DNA of 64,000 nt from Sphingomonas zeae (GTDB taxonomy: Bacteria; Pseudomonadota; Alphaproteobacteria; Sphingomonadales; Sphingomonadaceae). Shown one piece after another: positions 37,312 to 47,134 of this stretch. Every line of letters begins with the position of its first letter. Position 1 is the stretch's first letter. The notes under the pieces were generated by a model that did not search any database, was not told the DNA's origin, and saw only the letters and a program-made list of their open reading frames with translations. The stretch lies in assembly GCF_014197135.1 (NCBI RefSeq), contig NZ_JACIFA010000003.1, positions 186,001-250,000 of the forward strand, given 5' to 3'. The translations under genes and the position numbers were made by a program.

Positions 37312-37312
37312 T

Positions 37313-37813
37313 ATGGACGTTCTTCTTCCCCGGGAGCTGACCGAACTGGCCGAACGCGTCGTCGTCGCGAACCGCGCCGCCGGTCGTCGCGTCGCGCTTG
37401 CCGAGAGCTGTACCGGTGGCCTCGTTGCGGCGGCCCTTACGGAAATCCCCGGATCGTCCGACGTGGTCGAGGCGGGTTTCGTGACCTATTCCAATCAGGC
37501 CAAGATCAACCTGTTGAACGTCAATCCCGAGGTCATCGACACCTTTGGCGCGGTGTCGACCGCCACCGCCTGGGGTATGGCGCAGGGCGCGCTGGCGGCA
37601 AGCGACGCGGACGTGGCGGTCGCCATTACGGGCGTGGCAGGGCCTGGCGGCGGCACTGCCAAGAAGCCGGTCGGCACGGTCGTCTTCGCCCAGGCGCTAC
37701 GCGGTGGCGATCCGGATGACGTGAAGGCCGAACGCCATGAGTTCGGCGATATCGGGCGTGGCGGTATCCGGCTTCAGGCCGCGCTGTTGGCGCTGGAACT
37801 GCTAATGCCGTAA
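37313..37813 (+). CDS. pncC: nicotinamide-nucleotide amidohydrolase PncC (CinA C-terminal family)
   Basis: Converts NMN to nicotinate mononucleotide in the NAD salvage cycle. 166 residues, the single-domain form: AESCTGGLVAAALTEIPGSS, GFVTYSNQAK, and VAITGVAGPGGGTAKKPVGTV are the family motifs. Follows the secreted-protein gene with a 1-base gap. Its last 40 bases overlap the convergent SRPBCC gene. Confidence 0.9.
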   Translation: MDVLLPRELTELAERVVVANRAAGRRVALAESCTGGLVAAALTEIPGSSDVVEAGFVTYSNQAKINLLNVNPEVIDTFGAVSTATAWGMAQGALAASDADVAVAITGVAGPGGGTAKKPVGTVVFAQALRGGDPDDVKAERHEFGDIGRGGIRLQAALLALELLMP

Positions 37814-38232
37814 AGCTTGGCGGCGCGATCCTCGAATGCGCCGATCATGCGGCGCAGCGCGGTGCCGAACACCTGCCCCGCCAGCATTTCGAACACCCGG
37901 TTCTTGAAGGCAAAGTCGACCGTGAAGTCGACTGCGCACCCCTGTTCCTCGGGGCGGAAACGCCAATTGTTGCGCAGATATTTGAGTGGCCCGTCGAGAT
38001 ATTCGACGTCGATCACGCCGGGCCGTTCCTTGGTCACGCGACTGGTGAACGTCTCGCGCAGGCCCTTGAAGCCGACGATCATGTCGGCGACCGTCTCGGT
38101 CGGCGTGTCCGAACGGACCCGCATCGCCGAAACCCAGGGCAGGAACTCCGGATAACGCGCGACATCCGCGACCAGATCGAACATCTGCTCCGGCGTATAG
38201 GGCAGATGCCGCGTCTCACTATGTTTGGGCAT
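37774..38232 (-). CDS. Coq10/RatA-like START-fold protein (SRPBCC)
   Basis: 152 residues, one polyketide-cyclase/START fold: LPYTPEQMFDLVADVARYPEFLPWV near the start and FAFKNRVFEMLAGQVFGTALRRMIGAFEDRA at the end, the Coq10/RatA signatures. In eukaryotes and alphaproteobacteria this class binds ubiquinone and supports respiration; in E. coli RatA affects ribosomes. The quinone role seems likelier here but is not proven. Its ATG shares one base with the lipA stop. Confidence 0.87.
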   Translation of the reverse strand: MPKHSETRHLPYTPEQMFDLVADVARYPEFLPWVSAMRVRSDTPTETVADMIVGFKGLRETFTSRVTKERPGVIDVEYLDGPLKYLRNNWRFRPEEQGCAVDFTVDFAFKNRVFEMLAGQVFGTALRRMIGAFEDRAAKLYGISSSSANSAA

Positions 38233-39155
38233 CAGCGAACGCTTGCGAGCTTCGCCTCGCGCGCCGACCGCAGCCGTTCGAAATCGTCGCCCGCGTGATA
38301 GCTGGAGCGCGTCAACGGCGAGCTTGCGACAAGCAGGAAGCCCTTGGCCCGCGCGATCGCGGCATAGGCGTCGAACGCCTTGGGCGTCACGAACTCGGCG
38401 ACCTTGGCGTGGCGCGGCGTCGGCTGGAGATACTGGCCCATGGTCAGGAAATCGATGTCGGCCGAACGCATGTCGTCCATCACCTGATGGATTTCCAGCC
38501 GCTCTTCGCCCAGGCCCAGCATCACCCCCGACTTGGTGAAGATCGACGGATCATGGCGCTTGACGCTCTCCAGCAGGCGGAGCGACGCATAATAACGCGC
38601 ACCCGGCCGGATGGTCGGGTATAGCCTGGGGACCGTCTCCAAATTGTGGTTGTACACGTTGGGACGCGCCTCGACGATCGACTCGATCGCCGCCTGCGCC
38701 TTGTTGCGGAAGTCCGGCGTCAGGATCTCGATCGTGGTGTCGGGCGTCGTGCGGCGGAGCGCCTGGATCACCTTCACGAACTGCGACGCGCCGCCATCGG
38801 GCAGGTCGTCCCGGTCGACCGAGGTGACGACGATGTGCTTCAGCCCCATCTGCGCGGCAGCATCCGCGACATTCTGCGGCTCCATCGCATCGACCTTGCG
38901 CGGCATACCGGTCTTCACGTTGCAGAAGGCGCAGGCACGGGTGCAGGTATCGCCCAGGATCATGACGGTCGCGTGCTTCTTCGACCAGCATTCCCCGATG
39001 TTCGGGCAGGCCGCTTCTTCGCAAACGGTCGTCAGGCTCTTGGCCCGCATCAGCTCGCGGGTGGCAGCGAAACCGGCGCTCGTCGGGGCCTTGACGCGGA
39101 TCCAGTCCGGCTTGCGCGCGCGCACCGGCGCGGCCAACGGTGTCAACTCGTTCAT
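38232..39155 (-). CDS. lipA: lipoyl synthase
   Basis: Radical-SAM enzyme that inserts sulphur into octanoyl chains on lipoyl domains. 307 residues. Auxiliary cluster cysteines C45, C50, C56 ([12 protein letters not shown]) and radical-SAM cysteines C71, C75, C78 (CTRACAFC); late [10 protein letters not shown] carries the conserved Ser ligand. ATG 39155 chosen, as the open frame extends upstream across the intergenic region. Paired with the Coq10-like gene (TGATG). Confidence 0.97.
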   Translation of the reverse strand: MNELTPLAAPVRARKPDWIRVKAPTSAGFAATRELMRAKSLTTVCEEAACPNIGECWSKKHATVMILGDTCTRACAFCNVKTGMPRKVDAMEPQNVADAAAQMGLKHIVVTSVDRDDLPDGGASQFVKVIQALRRTTPDTTIEILTPDFRNKAQAAIESIVEARPNVYNHNLETVPRLYPTIRPGARYYASLRLLESVKRHDPSIFTKSGVMLGLGEERLEIHQVMDDMRSADIDFLTMGQYLQPTPRHAKVAEFVTPKAFDAYAAIARAKGFLLVASSPLTRSSYHAGDDFERLRSAREAKLASVR

Positions 39156-39271
39156 GGCTTGCGAAATAGCGATGGTGAGGGCTGGACACAATGCCTGCCG
39201 CACGCAACGCATGGCGGCATCAGACACACTTTGATATGGAACCGAAACGGCCGTGTCCGGTTCGCGTGCTA

Positions 39272-39283
39272 GAACGTACGTTC
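39272..39283. promoter_or_regulatory. 12-bp perfect palindrome GAACGTACGTTC before carbonic anhydrase
   Basis: Perfect dyad in the divergent lipA/carbonic-anhydrase gap, ending 22 bases before the ATG at 39306. Could be a regulator site overlapping the transcription start. It is not the usual alphaproteobacterial LexA box (a GTTC-N7-GTTC direct repeat). Confidence 0.4.
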
Positions 39284-39305
39284 CCTCACTGCATAAGAGA
39301 GACCA

Positions 39306-39962
39306 ATGACCGACTTTAACGACCTCGTGGATGGCTATCAGCGCTTTCGGACCTCCGATTGGCGTCGCCAGCGCGACCGCTGGGCCGAGTTGAAGGAAGG
39401 CCAGAGCCCCAAGGTGATGGTGATCGCCTGCTCGGACAGCCGTGTCGATCCGGCCCAGATCTTCGACACGCTGCCCGGTGAAATTTTCGTGGTGCGCAAC
39501 GTGGCGAACCTCGTGCCTCCGTTCGAGACGGGCGGCGGTCATCATGGCGTGTCGGCGGCGTTGGAATTCGCGGTGACGCAGCTGGAAGTGAGCGATGTCG
39601 TCGTCATGGGCCACGGCGCCTGCGGCGGCTGCAAGGCGGCGCTGACCCAGGGGTTTGCGCACGCCCCGCAAGGTGAAGGCGGTTTCGTGTCCGATTGGGT
39701 GAGCCTGCTCGACGAAGCGCGCGAAAAGGTCATCGCCAAGCATGGCGACGCGGCCGATGCCGACGCGATGCGCGAGATGGAGCTGGAGTCGGTTCGCACC
39801 TCAATCGCCAACCTGCGTACCTTCCCCTTCGTTACGAAGCGTGAGGATGCGGGCAAGCTGACCCTGCGCGGCGCGTATTTCGCGATTGCCGATGGCGTGC
39901 TGCACTTGATGGACGAGAATGGCGAGTTCAAGCCCGCCGCCCCGGCCCTCGCTGCGGCGTAA
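39306..39962 (+). CDS. beta-class carbonic anhydrase
   Basis: Interconverts CO2 and bicarbonate. 218 residues. Zinc ligands C42, H103 and C106, with the D44/R46 dyad in CSDSRVD; active-site [14 protein letters not shown] and [17 protein letters not shown] lies 7 bases upstream of the ATG. Divergent from lipA and terminated by the hairpin region at 39971-40038, so it is a single-gene transcript. Confidence 0.96.
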   Translation: MTDFNDLVDGYQRFRTSDWRRQRDRWAELKEGQSPKVMVIACSDSRVDPAQIFDTLPGEIFVVRNVANLVPPFETGGGHHGVSAALEFAVTQLEVSDVVVMGHGACGGCKAALTQGFAHAPQGEGGFVSDWVSLLDEAREKVIAKHGDAADADAMREMELESVRTSIANLRTFPFVTKREDAGKLTLRGAYFAIADGVLHLMDENGEFKPAAPALAAA

Positions 39963-39970
39963 GGAACTCG

Positions 39971-39991
39971 GTCCGGGTCCCCGACCCGGAC
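39971..39991. repeat. 8-bp stem hairpin after carbonic anhydrase
   Basis: GTCCGGGT, CCCCG loop, ACCCGGAC; an independent hairpin immediately after the stop codon and 11 bases before the main terminator. May protect the mRNA end. Confidence 0.6.
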
Positions 39992-40002
39992 TCGAGACTA
40001 AA

Positions 40003-40038
40003 AAAAGGGCGGACGCCGCATCCGGCGCCCGCCCTTTT
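40003..40038. terminator. bidirectional rho-independent terminator
   Basis: AAAAGGGCGG-A-CGCCG, CATC loop, CGGCG-C-CCGCCCTTTT: a 15-pair stem broken by one A-C mismatch, with A and T tracts on the two sides, between the convergent carbonic anhydrase and aspS genes. Would stop both transcripts. Confidence 0.85.
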
Positions 40039-40057
40039 CATTGCGCTCTTGGGAGGA

Positions 40058-41872
40058 TCAGCTCGCCGGAGAGGCGACGACCTGATCCACGTCCTTCTTG
40101 GTTTCCGCGGTCGAGCGCAGCGACAGTTCGCGCATCTGCTTGTTGCTCGGCAGGCTGGGAGCGCCCATCAGCAGATCCTCGGCGCGCTGGTTCATCGGGA
40201 ACAGCGAGATTTCGCGAAGGTTCTGCGCTCCGCAGATCAGCATGACGATACGGTCGACACCGGCGGCCATGCCACCATGCGGCGGCGCGCCATATTGGAA
40301 AGCGCGGTAGAGGCCGCCGAACCGTTCCTCGACATCCGCCTTGGACAGGCCGACCTTCTCGAACGCGGCAACCATCAGTTCCGGCGATTGGTTACGGATC
40401 GAGCCCGATGCGATCTCGAAGCCGTTGCACACCAAGTCATACTGATAGGCCTTGAGCGACAGCGGATCGGCGGAGTTCAGCGCCTCCATGCCACCCTGCG
40501 GCATCGAGAAGGGGTTGTGCGCGAACTCAACCTTCTTCTCGTCCTCGTCCCATTCGTAGAAGGGGAAGTCGACAATCCAGCACAGGCGGAACGCGCCCTC
40601 CTCGATCAGGCCGAGCTGCTCGGCGACGCGGGTGCGTGCGAGCCCGGCCAGCTTGGCCGCCGCCTCGACCTTGCCCGCCGCGAAGAACAGGCCGTCATCG
40701 GGTCCGAGACCGAGCGCGGCGTAGATAGCCTCCATGCCCTCGGTGCCGTGGTTCTTGGCGATCGGGCCGCCGAACTCGCCGCCCTTGCGGGTTACATAGC
40801 CCAGGCCGGCGTGACCCTCGGCGCGCGCCCATTCGTTCATCTCGTCGAAGAATTTGCGGCTCTTCTCGGCGGTCTTGGGCGCCGGGATCGCGCGGACCAC
40901 GCCGCCCGAACCGACGATCTTCTCGAACAGGCCAAAGCCCGAGGTCGTGAAATGCTCGGACACGTCAGTGATGATCAGCGGGTTGCGGAGATCGGGCTTG
41001 TCGTTGCCATATTTCAGCATCGACTCGGAGTACGGAATGCGCGGAAACTCGCCGATCGGGGTAACGGTCCGGCCATCGGCGAACTTCTCGAAAATGCCGC
41101 CGATCACCGGCTCCATCGTCTCCCACACCTCTTCCTGGGTGACGAAGCTCATCTCCAGGTCGAGCTGGTAGAACTCACCCGGCAGACGATCGGCGCGCGG
41201 GTCTTCGTCGCGGAAGCAGGGCGCGATCTGGAAATAGCGGTCGAAGCCGGCGACCATTAACAGCTGCTTATACTGCTGCGGGGCCTGGGGCAGCGCGTAG
41301 AACTTGCCCGGATGGATGCGGCTGGGCACCAGGAAGTCGCGCGCGCCCTCCGGCGACGACGCGGTCAGGATCGGGGTCGAATATTCGGTGAAGCCCGCCG
41401 TCTCCATGCGACGACGCATGTCCGAGATCACCTGGGTCCGGCGCACGATGTTGGCGTGCAGCGTCTCGCGGCGCAGGTCGAGGAAGCGATAGCGCAGGCG
41501 GATATCCTCGGGATATTCCTGCTCGCCCGCCACCGGCATCGGCAGTTCCTCGGCCGCCGACAGCACGGTCGCGCCGCGCGCGAACACCTCGATCTCGCCG
41601 GTCGCCAGGTTCGGGTTGATCGTGCCCGCCGAGCGCGCCTTCACCACGCCGTCGATGGTCACGACCGACTCGACACGGATGCTCTCCAGAATGGCGAGCG
41701 CAGGCGTGTCGCTGTCGGCGACGATCTGGGTGATGCCGTAATGGTCGCGCAGATCGACGAACAGGACGCCGCCATGATCGCGCTTGCGATGGACCCAGCC
41801 GGACAGGCGAACCGTCTCGCCGACCGCCTCAGCAGTCAGCGCGGCGCAGGTGTGGGTACGATAGGCGTGCAT
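40058..41872 (-). CDS. aspS: aspartyl-tRNA synthetase (probably non-discriminating type unresolved)
   Basis: Charges tRNA-Asp. 604 residues: OB-fold anticodon domain with [24 protein letters not shown], class II motifs [21 protein letters not shown] and a final [11 protein letters not shown], and the bacterial GAD insertion. Start ATG 41872; ATG 41881 adds three residues. Whether it also charges tRNA-Asn cannot be read here. The frame stays open far upstream (to 42766), but that is the antisense of rnd. Confidence 0.96.
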   Translation of the reverse strand: MHAYRTHTCAALTAEAVGETVRLSGWVHRKRDHGGVLFVDLRDHYGITQIVADSDTPALAILESIRVESVVTIDGVVKARSAGTINPNLATGEIEVFARGATVLSAAEELPMPVAGEQEYPEDIRLRYRFLDLRRETLHANIVRRTQVISDMRRRMETAGFTEYSTPILTASSPEGARDFLVPSRIHPGKFYALPQAPQQYKQLLMVAGFDRYFQIAPCFRDEDPRADRLPGEFYQLDLEMSFVTQEEVWETMEPVIGGIFEKFADGRTVTPIGEFPRIPYSESMLKYGNDKPDLRNPLIITDVSEHFTTSGFGLFEKIVGSGGVVRAIPAPKTAEKSRKFFDEMNEWARAEGHAGLGYVTRKGGEFGGPIAKNHGTEGMEAIYAALGLGPDDGLFFAAGKVEAAAKLAGLARTRVAEQLGLIEEGAFRLCWIVDFPFYEWDEDEKKVEFAHNPFSMPQGGMEALNSADPLSLKAYQYDLVCNGFEIASGSIRNQSPELMVAAFEKVGLSKADVEERFGGLYRAFQYGAPPHGGMAAGVDRIVMLICGAQNLREISLFPMNQRAEDLLMGAPSLPSNKQMRELSLRSTAETKKDVDQVVASPAS

Positions 41873-42010
41873 GGCGGACATTCTCTGTACGTCTGGGGAA
41901 AGTGCTGCCGCTTCCCCGCCTGCCCGGTTTTTGTCAATCCTAATGTGCCCAAATGCGTCAGGCGCGCCTTCCTCTTTGTCAACCTGCGCGCGCCGGGCTA
42001 TGTGCGGACG

Positions 42011-43189
42011 ATGCACGTTCATCCGTTGATTACCGACAGCGCCACGCTCGCCAATCTCTGCGCCCGCCTCTCCCAGGCCGACTATGTGATGGTCGATACC
42101 GAGTTCATGCGGGAAAGCACCTATTGGCCCGAACTCTGCCTGATCCAGATCGCCGACACCGAAGAGGCCGCCGCGATCGATCCCAAGGCGCCGGGGCTCG
42201 ACATGACGCCGCTGCTCGACCTGCTGGTCAACAATGACGAGGTCCTGAAGGTCTTCCATGCCGGTGGGCAGGATATCGAGATCATCTACAACCTGACCGG
42301 CAAGACTCCGCATCCGCTGTTCGACACTCAGATCGCGGCGATGGCGCTGGGTCAGGGCGAGCAGATCGGTTATTCCAACCTGGTCGACAGCTGGCTGGGC
42401 ATCGCCGTCGACAAGGGTGCGCGCTTCACCGACTGGTCGCGACGCCCGCTCGACCAGCGTCAGGTCGATTATGCGATCGGCGACGTCACCCATCTGGCCG
42501 CCATATTCCCCAAGATGCTCGAGCGGCTGCGCAAAACCGGGCGCGGCGCGTGGCTGGATCAGGAAATGGAGAGGCTGGCCGATCCGGCGCATTATGCCAA
42601 CGATCCCGATGTCGCGTGGAAGCGGGTGCGCGTGTCGGGGCGCAAGCCCGATATGCTCGGCCGGTTGAAGGCGCTTGCCCGCTGGCGCGAGCTGGAGGCG
42701 CAGGCAAAGGACCTGCCGCGCGGTCGCATCGTCAAGGACGAGACGTTGGCCGATCTCGCCGGGCATCCGCCGCGCAAGCAGGCTGATCTGGCGAAGGTGC
42801 GTGGGTTGTCGGCGACATGGGCGAGCAACGATATCGGCGCGCGCCTGATGGATGCACTGGAGGGGGCCGAGCCGCTGGGCGCCGACGAGCTGCCGGCGCG
42901 TGACGACCGCAAGCCGGGCTTGGGGCGTGAGGGCGCGCTGGTCGCCGATCTGCTCAAGCTGCTGCTGAAGATCCGCGCGCGTGACATCGACGTCGCGCCA
43001 CGCCTACTGGCCCGCGCCGATGATCTGGAGATGCTGGCGGCGGGTGTACGCTCCGGCCTGTCGGTGCTCGACGGGTGGCGGTTCGAGCAGTTCGGCCGTG
43101 ATGCGCTCGATCTAGTCGAGGGGCGCACCGGCTTCGTCGTGAAGGGCGGCAAGTTGAAGATGGTCCGTACCGTCGAGGAAGAGGCGTGA
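42011..43189 (+). CDS. rnd: ribonuclease D
   Basis: 3'-5' exoribonuclease maturing tRNA ends. 392 residues: DEDD exonuclease with D29/E31 in VDTEFMRES, the QDIEII segment, and YAIGDVTHL; then an HRDC domain with [17 protein letters not shown] and a second HRDC-like C-terminal segment. Start ATG 42011; the frame is open upstream on the plus strand but overlaps aspS antisense. Divergent from aspS by 138 bases. Confidence 0.95.
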   Translation: MHVHPLITDSATLANLCARLSQADYVMVDTEFMRESTYWPELCLIQIADTEEAAAIDPKAPGLDMTPLLDLLVNNDEVLKVFHAGGQDIEIIYNLTGKTPHPLFDTQIAAMALGQGEQIGYSNLVDSWLGIAVDKGARFTDWSRRPLDQRQVDYAIGDVTHLAAIFPKMLERLRKTGRGAWLDQEMERLADPAHYANDPDVAWKRVRVSGRKPDMLGRLKALARWRELEAQAKDLPRGRIVKDETLADLAGHPPRKQADLAKVRGLSATWASNDIGARLMDALEGAEPLGADELPARDDRKPGLGREGALVADLLKLLLKIRARDIDVAPRLLARADDLEMLAAGVRSGLSVLDGWRFEQFGRDALDLVEGRTGFVVKGGKLKMVRTVEEEA

Positions 43190-43473
43190 TTCGCGCGACG
43201 ATCCTGCTGGCAGCGCTGCCGCTGGCCGCGTGCGTGACCACGCCCAAGGCCGCAGTGACGACCGAAATGTCGGAATGCGGCAGCGGCAAGGCTACTGACC
43301 TGGTCGGCAAGCGCTGGACCGAGGCGATGAGCGCGCCGACGCTGAAACGTACCGGCGCGCGGGGCCTACGGGTTATCGCGCCGGGCGATGTGGTGACGAT
43401 GGATTATCGACCCGACCGACTGAACATCGAAACCAATGCCGAGGGCCGGGTCGTTCGTCTCAAGTGCGGCTAA
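43186..43473 (+). CDS. peptidase inhibitor I78-family lipoprotein
   Basis: 95 residues. Signal ending in a lipobox LAAC (Cys16), so lipid-anchored. The mature part, KATDLVGKRW and GDVVTMDYRPDRLNI, matches the small I78 family of putative serine-protease inhibitors in sphingomonads and others. GTG start at 43186 overlaps rnd by 4 bases; its tail overlaps ppx by 14 bases. Inhibitory activity is only predicted. Confidence 0.8.
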   Translation: MIRATILLAALPLAACVTTPKAAVTTEMSECGSGKATDLVGKRWTEAMSAPTLKRTGARGLRVIAPGDVVTMDYRPDRLNIETNAEGRVVRLKCG

Positions 43474-44932
43474 GCCGAACCGGCGTCTTGCCCAGTGCAG
43501 TCGCCAGCGTCGCATGGCGACGCTCCACCGCTTCCCCGTAAAAACCCCGGTCAGCCTCCAGCATCTCCAGACCCAGACGGCCGTCGTCCAGCACCAGGGC
43601 CGTCCGCTCCAGAGGCCCGGCCAGCCCGCCGCTCAACCGCTGGCCCAGCCGGATCGCGAGACCCCAGCTTGTCGCCAGCTTCAGCTGTGCGGGGCTGGCC
43701 AGCTCGGCGAGCGGCGACGGCACGTCCAGGCCACCGCCCAGACTGGTGTGAAGCGCCTGCGCCAGCATCGCACGCCCCTCCGCATCGATGCCGACCCAAT
43801 TGCCATGCAGCGCAATCTCAACGCCGCGTTCGGCACGAAATTCGGGATTGGCGCGCCAGCCCACATCGGCGAGCAGGCACGCCGCGTGACGGAGCCGGGG
43901 TTCCGCCGCTGCTTCGCCTGCGAATAACGGCGCGATCCAGCTTTCCAGCAAATCGCCATGTTCGGGGAAACGGCCGAGCAGCCGCCCTTCCTCGCGTGCC
44001 GCGACGATCAGCGGGTCGAGAGCGCGGGTCCTGGCGTCCAGCCCACCGTATAGGAGCCCTTCGCGCAGGCCGAAGGCGGACACGACCGTCGTGCTGCTGC
44101 CCAGATGCTTCAGCAACACGCTGAGCAGCGCGGTCGCGTCGGTCAGCGTCGCGGCACGGCTGGACGACAGCCCCTTCACTTCGCGAAGCCGCGCCTTGCC
44201 GAGATGCGGAATGGTGCGCGACAGACGCAATATGTCGAGCGGGGTCAGTTCATAATGATGGATGATCGGCAGCGGATAATCGGCCAGCGTCATGTCCAGC
44301 CGCGCGAGCGCCCGCCACGATCCGCCGACCATGTAGAAAGGCAAGCCACGTCCGCGCCCTTCCCAGCCTGCGTCCTCGATCAGGCGACCGATATGCCGCT
44401 CGAAAGCCTTGCTGCCCTTCTCGCGCAGCGCCGGGATACGCAGCACGCCAAGCGGAAAGGACACCCGGTCCTCGACGCCGCCGTCCCGAACGCGAACCAG
44501 CTCCAGACTGCCGCCGCCCAGATCGCCGACGATCCCGTCGGCATCGGGAATGGCGGAGATAACCCCCTCGCCCGCCGCCTTGGCCTCCTGTTCGCCCGAC
44601 AGTAGCTCGACCTCCAACCCCAGCGACTCGGCGCAGGCAATCAGTTCGCCGCCATTGGCCGCATCCCGCACCGCCGCCGTCGCAACGGTGCGCAGCGTCG
44701 CAACGCCCATCTCACGTGCCAGACTGGCAAATCGGGCGAGCGCGACCTGCGCCTTGTTCAGCGATGCCGGGTCGATCGCCCCGGTCGCGGCCAGCCCGCG
44801 CCCGAGTCCCGCCATCACCTTCTCATTGAACAGGATAGCGGGCAGGCGCGGCGGTCCTTGATAGACGACCAGTCGCACCGAGTTGGAGCCGATATCGATG
44901 ATTGCCGTACGCGGCGCGCGGGGACCTACCAT
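43460..44932 (-). CDS. ppx: exopolyphosphatase / Ppx-GppA family phosphatase
   Basis: 490 residues. Actin-like fold with IDIGSNSVRLVVYQG at the start and GDLGGGSLELV around 135-150, then a C-terminal HD-like helical region (HAACLLADVGWRANPE). Degrades polyphosphate from the end or hydrolyses pppGpp; pairing with ppk1 favours the polyphosphate role. Starts 17 bases after ppk1, co-transcribed. Confidence 0.92.
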   Translation of the reverse strand: MVGPRAPRTAIIDIGSNSVRLVVYQGPPRLPAILFNEKVMAGLGRGLAATGAIDPASLNKAQVALARFASLAREMGVATLRTVATAAVRDAANGGELIACAESLGLEVELLSGEQEAKAAGEGVISAIPDADGIVGDLGGGSLELVRVRDGGVEDRVSFPLGVLRIPALREKGSKAFERHIGRLIEDAGWEGRGRGLPFYMVGGSWRALARLDMTLADYPLPIIHHYELTPLDILRLSRTIPHLGKARLREVKGLSSSRAATLTDATALLSVLLKHLGSSTTVVSAFGLREGLLYGGLDARTRALDPLIVAAREEGRLLGRFPEHGDLLESWIAPLFAGEAAAEPRLRHAACLLADVGWRANPEFRAERGVEIALHGNWVGIDAEGRAMLAQALHTSLGGGLDVPSPLAELASPAQLKLATSWGLAIRLGQRLSGGLAGPLERTALVLDDGRLGLEMLEADRGFYGEAVERRHATLATALGKTPVRLSRT

Positions 44933-44949
44933 CGCTCAGCGCGCGCCGG

Positions 44950-47115
44950 TCAACGCTGCCGCCGAAGCGACAAGGTTGGCACCGCCTTGCTGGTGTCGAG
45001 CGCGGCGCCGCGCCCCGAAAGCGAGGGATTGGTCATGAAATACCGATGCAGGTTGAAGGGGCGATCGCCGGGCTCGTCCCGGACATAGTGGCCGTCCGGC
45101 TCCAATTCCCAGCTCTGTTCGTTGTCGAGCAGGTTGGCGACCATCACCTGATCCAGGATCTGGTCGTGAACGGTGGGGTTCAGGATCGGCAGCATATATT
45201 CGACCCGGCGGTCGAAATTGCGCGGCATCCAGTCGGCCGAGGAGATGAAGACCTTGGCCGCGTCATGGGGCAGCGCCTTGCCGTCGCCGAACGCCCAGAT
45301 GCGGCTATGCTCCAGGAAACGGCCGACGACCGACTTGACCCGGATATTCTCCGACATGCCGGGCACGCCGGGACGCAGGCAACAGATGCCGCGCACGATC
45401 AGGTCGATCTCGACCCCGGCGCCACTGGCCTCGTAAAGCTTTTCGATCACCTGCGGGTCGACGAGCGAATTGACCTTGGCCCACAGGCTGCCGGTCCGCC
45501 CGGCGCGAGCATGGGCGATCTCGGCATCGATCAGCGCCATCAGATTGTGGCGCAGGTCCCGCGGCGACAGGCTGACCCGGTTCATCGCCGCCGGTTCGAC
45601 ATAGCCGGTAATGTAATTGAACATCTGCGCCGCGTCGCGCCCGATCAGCGGATCGGCGGTGAAGAAGCTGAGATCGGTATAGATTCGCGCGGTGACGGGA
45701 TGATAATTGCCGGTGCCGAAATGGCAGTAGGTGCGAAAATTGCTGCCCTCGCGCCGGACGACCATCGACACCTTGGCATGCGTCTTCCAGTCGATGAAGC
45801 CGTACACGACCTGCACCCCTGCCCGCTCCAGCGCCGAGGCCCAGTAGAGATTCTGCTCTTCGTCGAACCGCGCCTTCAACTCGACGATAGCGGTCACCGA
45901 CTTGCCCGCCTCGGCCGCCGCAATCAGCGCGTTGATGATCGCCGACTGCTTGCCGGCGCGGTAAAGCGTTTGTTTAATCGCGACCACATCCGGATCGGCA
46001 GCCGCCTGTTTCAGGAAAGCGATCACCACCTCGAACGTCTCGTAAGGATGGTGGACGACAATGTCCTTGGATGTGATCGCGGCGAAGCAATCGCCCGCAA
46101 ATTCGCGGATTCGTTCAGGAAAGCGTGGACTATAGGGCGGGAATTTCAGATCCGGCCGATCCTCGTCGACAAGCATGTCGAGATCGCCGATGCCAAGCAG
46201 GTTGCCGCTTTCGGTGATGATCGCGTCGGCACCGCCCAATTCGCCGCGCAGCACATCGGCCAATTCGTCAGGCATCCCGGTTTCCAGCTCCAGCCGTATC
46301 ACCCGGCCGCGCCGCCGCCGCTTGATGGCATTGGCGAAATAGCGGACCAGATCCTCGGCCTCTTCCTCAATCTCGATATCGCTGTCGCGCAGCACGCGGA
46401 AGGTCGCCGCGCCGTTGACCACATAACCGGGAAAGAGCAGCCCCGAAAAACGGCGCAGGATCGTCTCGATCGAGACATAGCGCGCACCCTCCCCCGGCAG
46501 GCGGACGAAGCGCGGCATGGTCGCCGGGATCATCACCAGCTCGCGAATCGGCGCCTTGTCCGACACGCGGGTCAGGTCGAAGATCATCGACAGGCCCTTG
46601 TTCGGGATGAAGGGAAAGGGGTGCGCCGGATCGAGCGCCTGCGGGGTCAGGATCGGGAAAATCTGTTCGCGGACATGCGTTTCCAGCCAGGCACTCGCCT
46701 CCGCGTCGATCGCGTCGCGGCGCAGGACGAAGATGCCCGCCTCGTCGAGCAGGTTGCGCAGGTCGCCCCAGACCTCCTGCTGGCTGGCCATCAGACGATC
46801 CGCCTCGGCGACGATCCCACTCAGCTGCTGCCCTGGCGTAAGGCCATCGACCGAGCGCTGCTCGACATCCTGCGCCTGCTGCCCCTTCAGCCCCGCGACA
46901 CGCACCATGAAGAACTCGTCCAGGTTCGAGCCCGAGATCGACAGGAAGCGCAACCGCTCGAGCAGCGGATGCGCCGAGTTGCATGCCTCCTCCAGCACGC
47001 GGCGATTGAACGCCAGCCAGGAGAGTTCGCGATTGAAATACCGTCCGTTCGGCTCCGTTGCGAAATGGTCGTCGTCAGGCTCTGACATTTGCGCGATATG
47101 GGCGGGACGGGTCAT
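44950..47115 (-). CDS. ppk1: polyphosphate kinase 1
   Basis: Makes polyphosphate from ATP at the membrane. 721 residues, four-domain PPK1: N domain (YFNRELSWLAFNRRVLEEA), head domain with FPFIPNKGLSM, and two PLD-like catalytic domains with the H-x-K at THAKVSMVVRR, FGTGNYHPVTARIYTD and a second SSADWMPRNFDRRVE. The phosphorylated His in the first is conserved. 19 bases after hdaA; ppk1-ppx is the common pairing. Confidence 0.95.
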   Translation of the reverse strand: MTRPAHIAQMSEPDDDHFATEPNGRYFNRELSWLAFNRRVLEEACNSAHPLLERLRFLSISGSNLDEFFMVRVAGLKGQQAQDVEQRSVDGLTPGQQLSGIVAEADRLMASQQEVWGDLRNLLDEAGIFVLRRDAIDAEASAWLETHVREQIFPILTPQALDPAHPFPFIPNKGLSMIFDLTRVSDKAPIRELVMIPATMPRFVRLPGEGARYVSIETILRRFSGLLFPGYVVNGAATFRVLRDSDIEIEEEAEDLVRYFANAIKRRRRGRVIRLELETGMPDELADVLRGELGGADAIITESGNLLGIGDLDMLVDEDRPDLKFPPYSPRFPERIREFAGDCFAAITSKDIVVHHPYETFEVVIAFLKQAAADPDVVAIKQTLYRAGKQSAIINALIAAAEAGKSVTAIVELKARFDEEQNLYWASALERAGVQVVYGFIDWKTHAKVSMVVRREGSNFRTYCHFGTGNYHPVTARIYTDLSFFTADPLIGRDAAQMFNYITGYVEPAAMNRVSLSPRDLRHNLMALIDAEIAHARAGRTGSLWAKVNSLVDPQVIEKLYEASGAGVEIDLIVRGICCLRPGVPGMSENIRVKSVVGRFLEHSRIWAFGDGKALPHDAAKVFISSADWMPRNFDRRVEYMLPILNPTVHDQILDQVMVANLLDNEQSWELEPDGHYVRDEPGDRPFNLHRYFMTNPSLSGRGAALDTSKAVPTLSLRRQR

Positions 47116-47134
47116 GGTTACTCGCTCGGGCGGC

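Noticed and set aside
39272..39283. LexA-type SOS box
   Set aside because: The alphaproteobacterial LexA box is GTTC-N7-GTTC; this is an inverted GAAC dyad.
40058..42766. 902-codon minus-strand open frame running through aspS and on over rnd
   Set aside because: Only the part up to 41872 resembles AspS; upstream is antisense to rnd, which has all its motifs. High GC keeps antisense frames open.
44902..47085. 727-codon plus-strand frame opposite ppk1
   Set aside because: No recognisable domain; the opposite strand encodes complete PPK1.
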